A DNA stretch of 64,000 nt, from NCBI RefSeq assembly GCF_019924045.1, contig NZ_JAHXBN010000013.1:310001-374000 (forward strand), given 5' to 3'. This document shows, piece by piece, positions 9,647 through 18,509 of the stretch. The notes under the pieces were generated by a model. That model was not told the DNA's origin, searched no databases, and saw only the letters and a program-made list of their open reading frames with translations. The translations under genes and the position numbers were made by a program. This DNA is from Dyadobacter fermentans. GTDB taxonomy: Bacteria > Bacteroidota > Bacteroidia > Cytophagales > Spirosomataceae. Positions within the stretch are counted from its first letter, which is position 1. Each line of letters opens with the position of its first letter.

Positions 9647-9755
9647 TTTTAATGAATGATTGAATGATTGAATGATTGACCGGGTCGCCGGAGCGATGAG
9701 CGAATGACTAGAACTGGAATTGATTTCAATCTTTCTTTTCTCTTTTGCTTTGGAT

Positions 9756-9775
9756 CCCCGGGTTAAAACCCGGGG
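9756..9775. repeat. GC-rich palindrome, CCCCGGGTT-N2-AACCCGGGG
   Basis: Perfect 9-bp inverted repeat with a 2-bp centre. The same palindrome recurs at 16449-16468 and 16535-16554 and in degenerate form at 17024-17044, so it is a dispersed intergenic element of this genome. Here it lies upstream of the nitrate reductase start on the coding strand. Confidence 0.9.
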
Positions 9776-9810
9776 CAAGGGGATTTTTGTTTGCTAGCAG
9801 CCATCCATTG

Positions 9811-9830
9811 CAGTTGACTTTAGTCAACTG
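9811..9830. repeat. Palindrome CAGTTGACT-TT-AGTCAACTG
   Basis: Perfect 9-bp inverted repeat in the 288-bp gap between the nitrate transporter stop and the nitrate reductase start. It could be a terminator stem for neither gene alone (no T-run follows), an operator, or a second dispersed palindrome class. The sequence resembles the GTCGGCT-GA-AGCCAAC near-palindromes at 16291-16440. Confidence 0.7.
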
Positions 9831-9925
9831 AGATTGAGATTGATTGAGATTCAGATTGAAATTGAAATTGAAATTGAATTGAATTGAAATTGAATTGAAA
9901 TTGAAATTGAATTGAAATCAATTTT
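9831..9925. repeat. Low-complexity GATTGA/AAATTGAA tract
   Basis: About 95 bp built from irregular 6-11 bp units of GATTGAGATT and GAAATTGAATT. A short related tract (TTGAATGA repeated) lies at about 9659-9680. Both sit in the non-coding gap upstream of the nitrate reductase gene. No promoter can be picked out with confidence here. Confidence 0.85.
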
Positions 9926-9934
9926 GCAGAGCTA

Positions 9935-11245
9935 TTAAGCCTCTGCTGGTTCTAATTTTCCTGTTTCTGCTGCGATTGTTTGTGCTTTCTCAAAATTGAT
10001 CAGTGCGACAATGGCAGCCACACAAGCAATAGCGACACCGATGTACATGAATGCCTGCGAGTAGGTGATGGTGGTGGATTTGAAGAGGAAGCCTGCGAGC
10101 ACCGCGCCCACATTACCACCTGCACCCACGATACCACTCACCGATCCGATCGCCTTTTGATTAATAAAAGGAACAATCGCATAAGTTGCGCCATTAGCCA
10201 TTTTCAGGAACATCGCGAAGCAGAGCATTGTGATTACCGCACCTACAATGCTGCCACTCTGCGCGAACAATGCAATGCCGATGCCTTCCAGTACGAGCAA
10301 GAGCGCCAGCAAACGTCCTTTACCCAGCATACCCCATTTGTTGCCTACTTTATCGGCAACGATACCACCCACGGCACGGGCAAAAATGTTCATAAAACCG
10401 AACGTGCCAGCCAGGATACCCGCTGTTGCGAGTGAGGTATTGAAGTTTTCAAAGAAATACAGTGCAGCTACGTTATCGAAAGTAATCTCAATTCCAAAAC
10501 ATGCTCCGTAGGCTAGAAACAGCGCCCAGGTGCGTGGGTCACGCATCGCAATGCCGAGCGTTCCTTTCGCTTTCGCAGCCTTCGGGTTGGCGATGGCCAG
10601 ATCTTCGAAGTTGCCTGCCGGAGTGTCTTTGGTAAAGAAATAGTAAACGAATGAGAAGATCAGCAATGCAGCTCCCGGGATCACCATCGAAATTCTCCAA
10701 GCCGATTCAGGCAGGTAGCCCGCGCCCACAAATGCGGCGAAGATCAACGGCATAACCATGTTGGTGATACCACCACCGAGGTTACCCCAGCCGCCGGCTA
10801 CCGCATTGGCCGTTCCGACGATCTTCTTGTCGAACATCACGGAGGTATGGTATTGCGTCACCACGAACGAAGCGCCGATCACGCCGATAGCGAGGCGGAA
10901 GAGCAGGAAGCCTTCGTAAGAGTTTACCAATCCAACCGTCATCACGGGAATAGAGCCCAGCCCCAGCAATGCGGTGTAAGTTTTACGTGGTCCCCAGGTG
11001 TCGCACAATTTCCCGATTGCGATGCGGGCGATCACCGTTGCGGCTACGGAGGCGATAATGATGTTACCGATCTGCGGTTTGGTTAGTCCCAGGTCAGTTT
11101 TGATGACGGTCATCAATGGGGCCAGTCCGAACCATCCGAAGAAACAAAGGAAGAACGCTATCCAGGTTAGGTGGAAGGTACGCATTTGCACGCCTTTGAA
11201 GCTGAATATGTTGAGTTTTTCAAGCGGCTTATTGGTCGTTTCCAT
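9935..11245 (-). CDS. narK: Nitrate/nitrite transporter, NNP family MFS (NarK/NasA type)
   Basis: Inner-membrane transporter of 436 aa, about 12 hydrophobic segments, the usual length for the family. The two nitrate signature motifs of the NNP family are present: AGGWGNLGGGITN in the first half and GAGGNVGAVLAGFLF in the second. The N-terminus (FHLTWIAFFLCFFGWFG) is typical of NarK proteins in Bacteroidota. In this context, with an assimilatory reductase and an outer-membrane porin, nitrate uptake is more likely than nitrate/nitrite exchange for respiration. It starts 36 bp after the porin gene ends and is probably in the same transcript. Confidence 0.93.
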   Translation of the reverse strand: METTNKPLEKLNIFSFKGVQMRTFHLTWIAFFLCFFGWFGLAPLMTVIKTDLGLTKPQIGNIIIASVAATVIARIAIGKLCDTWGPRKTYTALLGLGSIPVMTVGLVNSYEGFLLFRLAIGVIGASFVVTQYHTSVMFDKKIVGTANAVAGGWGNLGGGITNMVMPLIFAAFVGAGYLPESAWRISMVIPGAALLIFSFVYYFFTKDTPAGNFEDLAIANPKAAKAKGTLGIAMRDPRTWALFLAYGACFGIEITFDNVAALYFFENFNTSLATAGILAGTFGFMNIFARAVGGIVADKVGNKWGMLGKGRLLALLLVLEGIGIALFAQSGSIVGAVITMLCFAMFLKMANGATYAIVPFINQKAIGSVSGIVGAGGNVGAVLAGFLFKSTTITYSQAFMYIGVAIACVAAIVALINFEKAQTIAAETGKLEPAEA

Positions 11246-11281
11246 AGTAATAAGAGTTTGAAATGGTTGGTTATGACAGAC

Positions 11282-12640
11282 TTATTTCAGGAATTCTGGT
11301 TTGATATTGATCATCAGGTAGGCCCAGTTGGACATTTTCTGCGAGTTTTTTACGCCCTTCACCTGTGCGAGGCTGTTGGTGGAAAAGAAGGTGCAGTAGC
11401 CGCCCTGGAAGCTGATGGTCTTCGTGAGATTGTAGTTGGCGATAATGTCGAGCTCCTCTCCGAATCCGGATGAAAGTTTCTGATTATCAGCTACACGTAC
11501 CGCTGCTGCGCTCGCGAAATGGTGCAAATCGGTATTGATGGAGAGCTTTTCGGAAGCTTTAATGGTGGTATTAATGTAAAGGTCCGATAGTCCGCCCTTG
11601 CCGAAGCCGTTGGCCGCGTAGAAGTAATCCATTTGTCCCCAAAACTTGTGCGGCGTGCCGTAAAGCGGGTCGAATGTGTGATTTTTGGTCGACCCGGTAG
11701 CTGTGCCGGAGGTGTAGTCAAAGCCGGGGCCAATGGAAAATACCCGGTTCATCGCATACAACCCCCGGACAGAATACATGTAAGCGCTTAGCGACGCACC
11801 GTCCTTGTCCTTGCCGGCCTGGTAGAATGCATTGGCAGTCAACGTCCAGTTTTTGCCCAATTTCGTTTGCAGGTAAGGACCGAAAGTAACGCGGCTGCGT
11901 ATGCCATTGGCCAATTTTTTAACCCCCGCAGTGTCCAGTGTATATTTTTGAAAATCATCTTTTACAACGAGAAACGAGGCATTGCCCTGCTTTAATTTTT
12001 TACCCAGATACAGGAATTGCAGCGACTTGTACATGGTGCCGATACCATTGGTGCCAGCCGGGTAACCCACGGGAACGCCATCGTACAATGTGCCGGTTTT
12101 GAGCTCACGGTTCTGGTTATACGCAACTCCCAGATGCGCGGTGAAACCATTGAAACCGTACTTGATCAAAGCCGCATCGTGGCGCCGCGCCTGTTGAAGC
12201 CAGTCAAGGTTGCCCAGTACACGACTGTCGTCATAGAGGAATTCCTGCCGCCCGATCTTCAACGCGAATTCTTTACCGAGCTTGGTCTGGTTGGTGTCGA
12301 GCAGGCTGATTTCCCCCCAGGCTTCGTGCAGCATCAATCCATTCAGCGACGAATTGGTGATGCGGTTATTGGTGGAAGCATCTTGTCCCCAAACGCGAAC
12401 GTCTTGAACGGCGACGAAAAACTGCGTCCGGTAGCCCTTATAGCCCGCATTCAGCCGGGTACGCTGGGAAGTGAAAAAGGCGGGCTTTTCCCCTTTGGAA
12501 AGCATCGTACCCTGTCCGTCAAGCAACTCCGTCCGGGTTCGTAGTTGACCCGAAAGGCTGAACTGCGCCATTGTCCGCGCTGGGGCCAGCAGGCCGGCCG
12601 CGGTAATACCCAGCAAAAGGAGGTAAACAGCTTTTCTCAT
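11282..12640 (-). CDS. Outer-membrane porin of the alginate-export family, probable nitrate channel
   Basis: Signal peptide (ending TMAQ) followed by a beta-rich barrel sequence with alternating aromatic/polar strands, FSLSGQLRTRTELLDGQG at the mature N-terminus and a C-terminal strand ending in KPEFLK. This matches the alginate-export-type (AlgE-like) porin family that often sits in Bacteroidota nitrate clusters. The family name reflects fold only; between siroheme and nitrate transport genes, passage of nitrate or nitrite across the outer membrane is the natural reading. 452 aa; transcribed with the genes on both sides (spacings about 36 bp each). Confidence 0.82.
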   Translation of the reverse strand: MRKAVYLLLLGITAAGLLAPARTMAQFSLSGQLRTRTELLDGQGTMLSKGEKPAFFTSQRTRLNAGYKGYRTQFFVAVQDVRVWGQDASTNNRITNSSLNGLMLHEAWGEISLLDTNQTKLGKEFALKIGRQEFLYDDSRVLGNLDWLQQARRHDAALIKYGFNGFTAHLGVAYNQNRELKTGTLYDGVPVGYPAGTNGIGTMYKSLQFLYLGKKLKQGNASFLVVKDDFQKYTLDTAGVKKLANGIRSRVTFGPYLQTKLGKNWTLTANAFYQAGKDKDGASLSAYMYSVRGLYAMNRVFSIGPGFDYTSGTATGSTKNHTFDPLYGTPHKFWGQMDYFYAANGFGKGGLSDLYINTTIKASEKLSINTDLHHFASAAAVRVADNQKLSSGFGEELDIIANYNLTKTISFQGGYCTFFSTNSLAQVKGVKNSQKMSNWAYLMINIKPEFLK

Positions 12641-12676
12641 TGTGATTATGTTTAGGTTGGAGTGAAAGCAAGCGGG

Positions 12677-13435
12677 TCAAAATGCCATCTGCATGTTTTG
12701 CAGGTATTCCAATGCGTAAGCGGGGCTAAGGGCCACTACTTCGCCCATCACCATAATTGCCGGCGTGCCGATGCCGCTCTCTCGTACGAGGCGGGGCATC
12801 TCCCAAACCTGTCCTATCACACTTTGCTCATCCGGTCGGGTGCCGTTCTGGATTACGGCCATCGGCAAATGGCCACGTCCGAAGTGTTTGTATAATGCGC
12901 AAATCTCTTCCAGTTTATTCAAACCCATTAAAACAATGACCGTCGCTTTGGACTGGGCCGCGAGCCGGAGGTCGTCCGAGAGCTCGCCGTTCTGCGTTGT
13001 GCCCGTGATCACCCAGAAGCTCTCGCTCACGCCCCGGCGCGTTACCGGTACGCCGAGCGAAGCCGGAACTGCAATGCTGCTGGAAATGCCCGGTACCATT
13101 TCGCAGGCGATGTCGTGGTCCTGTGCATATTCAATCTCCTCGTGCCCACGGCCGAACACGAACGGGTCGCCGCCTTTGAGCCTTACCACATGACCGCGCT
13201 TGCGGGCGAGGCGGACGATCAGGCCGTTGATCTCATCCTGCGAGAAGGAAGGATTCCCGACTTTCTTGCCTACATACATCTTCAGTGCGTGGGCTGGCGC
13301 GAATTCCAGGAAAGCCGCGTTGGCAAGCTCGTCGTACAACACCACATCGGCGGTTTGCAATGCGCGCATGCCTTTGAGTGTGATCAGTTCGCTGTCGCCA
13401 GGGCCGGCTCCTACCAGTGTCAGTTTTGCTTCCAT
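12677..13435 (-). CDS. cobA: Uroporphyrinogen-III C-methyltransferase (siroheme synthesis)
   Basis: SAM-dependent methylation of uroporphyrinogen III at C2 and C7 to precorrin-2, the first step to siroheme, the cofactor of NirB. 252 aa, the size of stand-alone SumT/CobA enzymes. Motifs: VGAGPGDSELITLKG at the N-terminus, the VYVGKK-like block, LKGGDPFVFGRGHEE, and EMVPGISSSIAVPASLGVPVT split across the usual positions. No precorrin-2 dehydrogenase/ferrochelatase is seen in the window. It is the first gene of the minus-strand nitrate group and is divergent from nirB across a 275-bp control region. Confidence 0.93.
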   Translation of the reverse strand: MEAKLTLVGAGPGDSELITLKGMRALQTADVVLYDELANAAFLEFAPAHALKMYVGKKVGNPSFSQDEINGLIVRLARKRGHVVRLKGGDPFVFGRGHEEIEYAQDHDIACEMVPGISSSIAVPASLGVPVTRRGVSESFWVITGTTQNGELSDDLRLAAQSKATVIVLMGLNKLEEICALYKHFGRGHLPMAVIQNGTRPDEQSVIGQVWEMPRLVRESGIGTPAIMVMGEVVALSPAYALEYLQNMQMAF

Positions 13436-13468
13436 CTCTTATATATAATAGGGTGAATATTAGAAATG

Positions 13469-13482
13469 TACTATATATAGTA
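13469..13482. promoter_or_regulatory. Palindrome TACTATATATAGTA in the cobA/nirB divergent region
   Basis: Perfect 14-bp palindrome 34 bp upstream of the cobA start, followed 7 bp later by a half-site-like TTACTATAT. It lies in the shared control region of the two nitrate gene arms. Operator function is an inference; the binding factor is unknown. Confidence 0.4.
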
Positions 13483-13613
13483 TTTTGTTACTATATCAAT
13501 TATTGGTTCAAATTTACTAGTCAAATTTTATAAAACAATCATTTTGCCAAAATTTATGTTTGTTTTTAATCATAAAGACGAATTAAAAGTTAGGAAATTC
13601 AGAAATCACCATT

Positions 13614-13621
13614 TACTTTTG
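13614..13621 (+). promoter_or_regulatory. Candidate -7 promoter element for nirB (TACTTTTG)
   Basis: Exact match to the Bacteroidota consensus TAnnTTTG, giving a start near 13628 and a leader of about 80 nt before the nirB ATG. No clear -33 TTTG partner is visible, so the call is tentative. The rest of 13436-13710 is AT-rich and shows no other gene. Confidence 0.4.
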
Positions 13622-13710
13622 ACTTATCGAAAAGATGGTAATACGCACATAATATTAAAATAGTACAACAAAATAATTATGTTTTCACAAATAAATAGTT
13701 ATTAATTACT

Positions 13711-16227
13711 ATGAAAGCTGTTTCAAACACCCGGATCGTCGTAGTTGGCAATGGCATGGTGGGCTACAAATTCTGTGAAAAGCTCCTCTCAAGAAAAAAA
13801 GACGGGCAGGATTTTACCATCACCGTATTTGGTGAAGAGCCCCGCGCTGCCTATGACAGAGTACATTTGAGCGAGTTTTTCGCAGGTAAGACGGCAGAGG
13901 ACCTTTCAATGGCCAGTGTCGATTGGTATGCCGAGAACGGAATACGGCTGTTTTTGTCAGACCCCGTAGTGGATATCGACCGGGAAGAGAAACTGGTGCG
14001 TTCGCACCATGGGCATATAGTATATTATGACTACCTAGTAATGGCGACCGGTTCCGGGGCATTTGTTCCGTCGATTCCGGGTGTCGAAAAGGACGGCGTG
14101 TTTGTGTACCGCACGATCGAGGACCTGGAACTGATCCAGTCGTATGCGAAAAAAGCCAGAAAAGGTGCTGTAATAGGTGGTGGTTTGCTCGGCCTGGAAG
14201 CCGCCAAGGCATTGCTTGACCTGGGATTGGAGGAAGCGCACGTGGTAGAGTTCGCTCCGCGCCTCATGCCCAGGCAGATAGATGAGGCCGGTTCACGCAT
14301 GCTGCAAAGCCAGCTCGAATCGCTGGGGTTGCATATACATCTCTCCAAAAGCACGCAGGAAATCAAAGGCGAAGATCGCATCGAAGGAATGCAGTTTGCC
14401 GACAATAGCTCTCTCGAGGTGGATATGCTCGTCATTTCGGCGGGTATCCGTCCGCGCGACGAAGTGGCCAAAATTGCCGGCCTCGAAACGCATCCACGGG
14501 GCGGTATTGTAGTGAACAACCAGCTGCAAACTTCCGATCCGTTCATTTTCGCGATCGGCGAATGCGCATTGGCTCATCACATGATTTACGGTCTTATCGC
14601 GCCGGGCTACGAAATGGCTGACGTGGTAGCCACTATGCTGACGGGCGGTGAGAAGGAGTTCCTGCCTTACGATATGTCGACCAAGCTGAAACTGATCGGT
14701 ACCGACGTGGCGAGCTTCGGCGACCCGTTCGTGGAGGAGCCGGCTTGCCGCACGATCCGCTACGAAAACAAAGCCAAAGGCATTTATAAACGCATTAATG
14801 TAAGCACCGACGGCAAGACTTTGCTCGGTGGAATCCTTGTGGGAGAGGCGGAACAATACAATATGCTTCTTCAAACCTGTAAAAATAAAACCATTCTGCC
14901 GCCTGACTCCGAAGACCTGATCCTGGGTTCCCGCGGGGGCGAGGAAGCGGGCGCGGGTGTAATGAGCCTGCCCGACGACGCGCTCATATGCTCGTGCGAG
15001 GCGGTTACCAAAGGTATGATTTGCCATGAGGTAGGCGAAAACGGCCATCACACCGTAGATGCACTGAAGAAATGCTGCAAAGCCGGTACTGGTTGCGGCG
15101 GCTGTATCCCGATGGTGAAGGACCTGATCTCCGGCGTGATGAAGGAAAAGGGCGTTTACGTTCGCAACGTGATCTGCGAGCATTTCGACTACTCACGCCA
15201 GGAACTGCTCGATCTGGTAAAAATGAATGGCCTGAAAACCTATGGGGCTGTACTCGATCATCACGGCAAGGGTGACGGCTGCGAAGTATGCAAGCCGCTC
15301 GTAGCGTCGCTGTTGGCCAGCCTTTGGAATGAGAATATCCTCGAAAAAGACCGCGCCGTAGCACAGGATTCGAACGACCGCTATTTGGCCAATATCCAGA
15401 AAGGCGGCACTTACTCGGTGGTTCCGCGGATCCCGGGCGGGGAAATTACCCCCGAGAAACTGATCGTGATTGGTCAGGTAGCGCAGAAATATAATTTGTA
15501 TACCAAAATCACCGGCGGCCAGCGAATCGACCTGTTTGGTGCCCACCTGGGGGACCTGCCGGAGATCTGGGAGGAACTGATCAATGCGGGATTCGAAAGC
15601 GGCCATGCTTATGGTAAGTCTTTGAGGACTGTGAAAAGCTGCGTAGGCTCTACCTGGTGCCGTTTCGGGGTGCAGGATTCGGTGTCTTTTGCGATCGAAG
15701 TGGAAGACCGGTACAAGGGATTGCGCTCCCCGCATAAGCTGAAATCGGCGGTATCGGGTTGTGTGCGTGAATGTGCGGAAGCGCAAAGTAAAGATTTTGG
15801 TATCATTGCCACGGACAAAGGTTGGAACCTGTTTGTATGCGGCAATGGCGGCGCGAAACCGCAGCACGCGCAGCTGCTTGCCAGCGATGTGGATAAGGAA
15901 ACCTGTCTGCGCCTCATCGACCGCTTCCTGATGTTTTATATCAAAACAGCTGACCCACTGACGCGTACCGCCACCTGGCTGAACAAAATGGAAGGCGGTA
16001 TGAACTACCTCAAAGCCGTGGTGGTGGACGACGTACTGGGGATTGCAGAAGAACTCGAACGCGATATGCAAAACCTCATCGATGTCTACAAATGCGAATG
16101 GCGGGAAGTGGTGGAAAGCCCTGAACTGCGCCGGCGTTTCACGCATTTCGTGAACACACCTATGAAAGACCCGAGCATCACATTCGCGGATATGCGCGAG
16201 CAAAAGCGCGCGACGGAATGGGCCTAG
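13711..16227 (+). CDS. nirB: NAD(P)H-dependent assimilatory nitrite reductase, large subunit
   Basis: Six-electron reduction of nitrite to ammonium in the cytoplasm. Domain order over 838 aa: FAD/NAD(P)H oxidoreductase (~1-400, with VVVGNGMVGYKF and a second VIGGGLLGLEAA motif), BFD [2Fe-2S] domain (~425-470, C427, C429 and CGGC), a second BFD-like segment (~490-540, CEVC), ferredoxin-like half domain, then the siroheme/[4Fe-4S] domain with C644-x5-C650 (CVGSTWC) and C684-x3-C688 (CVREC). All four cluster ligands are present and the length is normal for NirB. NirD is 354 bp downstream, an unusually wide gap that is filled with repeats. Confidence 0.96.
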   Translation: MKAVSNTRIVVVGNGMVGYKFCEKLLSRKKDGQDFTITVFGEEPRAAYDRVHLSEFFAGKTAEDLSMASVDWYAENGIRLFLSDPVVDIDREEKLVRSHHGHIVYYDYLVMATGSGAFVPSIPGVEKDGVFVYRTIEDLELIQSYAKKARKGAVIGGGLLGLEAAKALLDLGLEEAHVVEFAPRLMPRQIDEAGSRMLQSQLESLGLHIHLSKSTQEIKGEDRIEGMQFADNSSLEVDMLVISAGIRPRDEVAKIAGLETHPRGGIVVNNQLQTSDPFIFAIGECALAHHMIYGLIAPGYEMADVVATMLTGGEKEFLPYDMSTKLKLIGTDVASFGDPFVEEPACRTIRYENKAKGIYKRINVSTDGKTLLGGILVGEAEQYNMLLQTCKNKTILPPDSEDLILGSRGGEEAGAGVMSLPDDALICSCEAVTKGMICHEVGENGHHTVDALKKCCKAGTGCGGCIPMVKDLISGVMKEKGVYVRNVICEHFDYSRQELLDLVKMNGLKTYGAVLDHHGKGDGCEVCKPLVASLLASLWNENILEKDRAVAQDSNDRYLANIQKGGTYSVVPRIPGGEITPEKLIVIGQVAQKYNLYTKITGGQRIDLFGAHLGDLPEIWEELINAGFESGHAYGKSLRTVKSCVGSTWCRFGVQDSVSFAIEVEDRYKGLRSPHKLKSAVSGCVRECAEAQSKDFGIIATDKGWNLFVCGNGGAKPQHAQLLASDVDKETCLRLIDRFLMFYIKTADPLTRTATWLNKMEGGMNYLKAVVVDDVLGIAEELERDMQNLIDVYKCEWREVVESPELRRRFTHFVNTPMKDPSITFADMREQKRATEWA

Positions 16228-16290
16228 TGCCCGGGGTATCCATGGCGTATTGCCGGCTCCCCGACCCAGCGGCCCGTCGGCCCGTCGGCC

Positions 16291-16440
16291 CGTCGGCTGA
16301 AGCCAACGGAAATGGATTGAAAATAAAAACCCATTGCATGCGGTGCCCGTCGGCTGAAGCCAACGGAAATGGATTGAAAATAAAAACCCATTGCATGCGG
16401 TGCCCGTCGGCTAAAGCCAACGGAAATGGATTAAAAATTG
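16291..16440. repeat. 57-bp tandem repeat, about 2.6 copies
   Basis: Copies begin at 16291, 16348 and 16405 (period 57). Each starts CGTCGGCTGAAGCCAACGG, itself a near-palindrome, followed by an AAATGGATTGAAAAT segment; the third copy is diverged and truncated. A run of CGGCCCGTCGG precedes the first copy. With the palindromes that follow it fills the 354-bp nirB-nirD gap (16228-16581), where I see no gene. Confidence 0.95.
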
Positions 16441-16448
16441 ATCCATTG

Positions 16449-16468
16449 CCCCGGGTTTTAACCCGGGG
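16449..16468. repeat. GC-rich palindrome, second copy
   Basis: CCCCGGGTT-TT-AACCCGGGG, same arms as the element at 9756-9775. Followed by repeated AATAGCAAAAGAATAGC-like units up to about 16525. Confidence 0.9.
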
Positions 16469-16534
16469 ATCAATAGCAAAAGAATAGCTAAAGAACAGTT
16501 AAAGAATAGCAAATCAATAGCAAAAGATTTTTAA

Positions 16535-16554
16535 CCCCGGGTTTCAACCCGGGG
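16535..16554. repeat. GC-rich palindrome, third copy
   Basis: CCCCGGGTT-TC-AACCCGGGG, ending 27 bp before the nirD start. A transcript reading from nirB to nirD would carry two such hairpins and could be attenuated or processed here. Confidence 0.9.
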
Positions 16555-16581
16555 AGGCACAACGACCAACCTTACAGCAAA

Positions 16582-16935
16582 ATGGAACCGATCACCGACA
16601 CAATGAACACAGTAACCTGGCACATGGCATGCTACGTCGACGATATCCCCGAAGATGGTGGAGGCTGCGCCTTTATCGGTGGCAAGCAAATTGCCATTTA
16701 CAACTTTGCGAGACGAGGAGAATGGTATGCAACCGACAATCAATGCCCGCACCGCCAGCAAATGGCACTCTCGCGGGGAATGATCGGCAGCCATGGAGAA
16801 GAACCGAAAGTTGCTTGTCCTTTTCACAAAAAAACCTTTTCATTGCAAACCGGACAGTGCCTGAACGACGACGAATACCGGATCAACACTTTCCCAGTGA
16901 TGGTGAAAGAGAACCGCGTATATATCGGACTGTAA
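16582..16935 (+). CDS. nirD: Nitrite reductase small subunit, Rieske-type
   Basis: Small Rieske [2Fe-2S] protein (117 aa) that partners NirB. Cluster ligands are visible as CPHR (C55, H57) and CPFHKK (C79, H82). The N-terminal strand (TWHMACYVDDIPEDGG) and the C-terminal strand pair fit the NirD fold. It follows nirB after a repeat-filled gap, so it may be expressed at a different level from nirB. Confidence 0.93.
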   Translation: MEPITDTMNTVTWHMACYVDDIPEDGGGCAFIGGKQIAIYNFARRGEWYATDNQCPHRQQMALSRGMIGSHGEEPKVACPFHKKTFSLQTGQCLNDDEYRINTFPVMVKENRVYIGL

Positions 16936-17023
16936 GCATTAGGCAAATAGGTTAGCTCAAAGGGGCAGCCGAAGGCGCACCCCACCAAGACGGCAGCGCC
17001 GTCCGGTCGCAGACCATCATCAA

Positions 17024-17044
17024 CCAGGAGGTTTCAACCCCTGG
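17024..17044. repeat. Degenerate copy of the GC-rich palindrome
   Basis: CCAGGAGGTT-TC-AACCCCTGG, a hairpin with one bulged base, ten bases before the sensor kinase start. A further small hairpin (GACGG-CAG-CGCCGTC-like) lies near 16989-17002. Confidence 0.7.
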
Positions 17045-17053
17045 GCTTAGCAA

Positions 17054-18481
17054 ATGGAAAGACTCGATAAACGCGTAGCGGGCAGCCTCACCCGATTTTA
17101 TGTAGTGGCATTGTGTGTGGTGGCGATGCTTACCGTGAGTGGCCTGTTTCTGATCAGGCGTACGATCCGTAACCTCAACCACGACAGCCGGTTGGTTAAC
17201 GTGGCCGGGCGCCAGCGGATGCTCAGTCAGCGCCTTACCAAGCTGGCCGTGTTGAAAATCAACGGAATAGCGCATAGCGATTCAGTGAGTTTCAACTCAC
17301 TGCTCACATTGTGGAAAGACAGCCACGAAGACCTGGTATCCAGAAGACTGCCAGTCGAGAAAGGTTTTGTTACCTGGAAGAGCCAGCCCCTGGATACCAT
17401 GTTCCGCGAGCTGGCTCCCGTATTTGACGGCATTTACCAAAATTTAAGGATCATCAGTCATGACAATCTCGACGCGGCTGCGAAACAGCGTGCGTTAGCG
17501 CAAGTCCTTGCTAACGAGCCACATTTTCTGTCGCAGATGAATCGCATTGTGTTTCAGTTCGACAAGGAGAGTTTTGAGCGGCTTCAAAACCTGGAACGCA
17601 TTGAATGGATACTGGATTTAATGACGATCCTCGTGCTCGTAGCGGAGGGATTGCTGATTTTCAGGCCGGTAGTCAACACCACGCGCCGTGTTGTGCGGAT
17701 GCTGACGGAATCGGAAGATGCATTGCAGTTATCCAATCAAAGATTAAAAGAGGCCAACAACCAGCTGCTCGAAACACAAAAGGAATTGCTGCGTCTCGAA
17801 GAGGAAAAATATGAATTACAGCTGGCCGAAGACCGCATCAGGGCAGGTGCATTGATAGAAGGGCAGGAGGAAGAACGAAAGCGGTTTGCGTTGGAGCTGC
17901 ACGACGGGATAGGCCAAATGCTGACAGGTCTGAAATTGCATGCGGAAAAATTGAAGGCCGTGCAGTTTCACGACGAGAAGCACCAGAAACGTTTCGAGCA
18001 ACTGGTGACGCTGATCCAGGATATTATCCAGACAACCAGGCAGATATCGTTCAATTTGATGCCTTCGGTGTTGAGCGATTTTGGGCTCGCGTCGGCATTG
18101 AAGCTGCTTTGCCAGCAGACGGCCGATGTGTCGGGAATTAAAATTTTGTTCGAGGGAGAGACCGGCGAACGCATTATGATGGCCCGTCCGACGGAGATCG
18201 GACTGTACCGTATTGCCCAGGAGGCATTGAACAACGCCGTGAAACATGCGAATGCGGATCTGATCAAGATAAAATTGGAACAAAATAAGAATCGCATCGT
18301 TTTGGAAATTGTCGATGACGGAAAAGGATTTTTAATTAGTAATTTAAAGTCAGAAGGACAGTTCCTGACCCGCAACGGGATGGAGAACATCCGTACCCGC
18401 ACCCGGCTTTTGAACGGAGAAATAGAGATTATTTCCGAAGTGGACAGCGGTACGAGATTAGTCGTTCAGGTTGATTTATAA
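17054..18481 (+). CDS. NarX-like membrane sensor histidine kinase
   Basis: 475-aa sensor of the NarX/NarQ type. Two membrane segments (about residues 18-40 and 190-212) flank a periplasmic helical domain whose first helix carries NVAGRQRMLSQR, the PilJ/NarX-type P-box that in NarX binds nitrate or nitrite. A coiled coil (~220-265) leads to the dimerisation helix with the phospho-acceptor in ALELHDGIGQ (H283) and a HATPase domain with NNAVKHANA and DDGKGF. In this context it most likely senses nitrate for the adjacent regulator, which starts 28 bp downstream. Assignment of ligand is inference from the motif and neighbours. Confidence 0.88.
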   Translation: MERLDKRVAGSLTRFYVVALCVVAMLTVSGLFLIRRTIRNLNHDSRLVNVAGRQRMLSQRLTKLAVLKINGIAHSDSVSFNSLLTLWKDSHEDLVSRRLPVEKGFVTWKSQPLDTMFRELAPVFDGIYQNLRIISHDNLDAAAKQRALAQVLANEPHFLSQMNRIVFQFDKESFERLQNLERIEWILDLMTILVLVAEGLLIFRPVVNTTRRVVRMLTESEDALQLSNQRLKEANNQLLETQKELLRLEEEKYELQLAEDRIRAGALIEGQEEERKRFALELHDGIGQMLTGLKLHAEKLKAVQFHDEKHQKRFEQLVTLIQDIIQTTRQISFNLMPSVLSDFGLASALKLLCQQTADVSGIKILFEGETGERIMMARPTEIGLYRIAQEALNNAVKHANADLIKIKLEQNKNRIVLEIVDDGKGFLISNLKSEGQFLTRNGMENIRTRTRLLNGEIEIISEVDSGTRLVVQVDL

Positions 18482-18509
18482 TGACTTATTGCTGATTAGC
18501 TGACCACAT

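Noticed and set aside
15193..16203. 336-codon minus-strand frame opposite nirB
   Set aside because: Antisense of the siroheme domain of nirB, whose four cluster cysteines are all present in the plus frame.
16178..16487. Frames on both strands with a repeated peptide across 16291-16440
   Set aside because: Product of the 57-bp tandem repeat (a multiple of three keeps the frame open); no start context or conserved domain.
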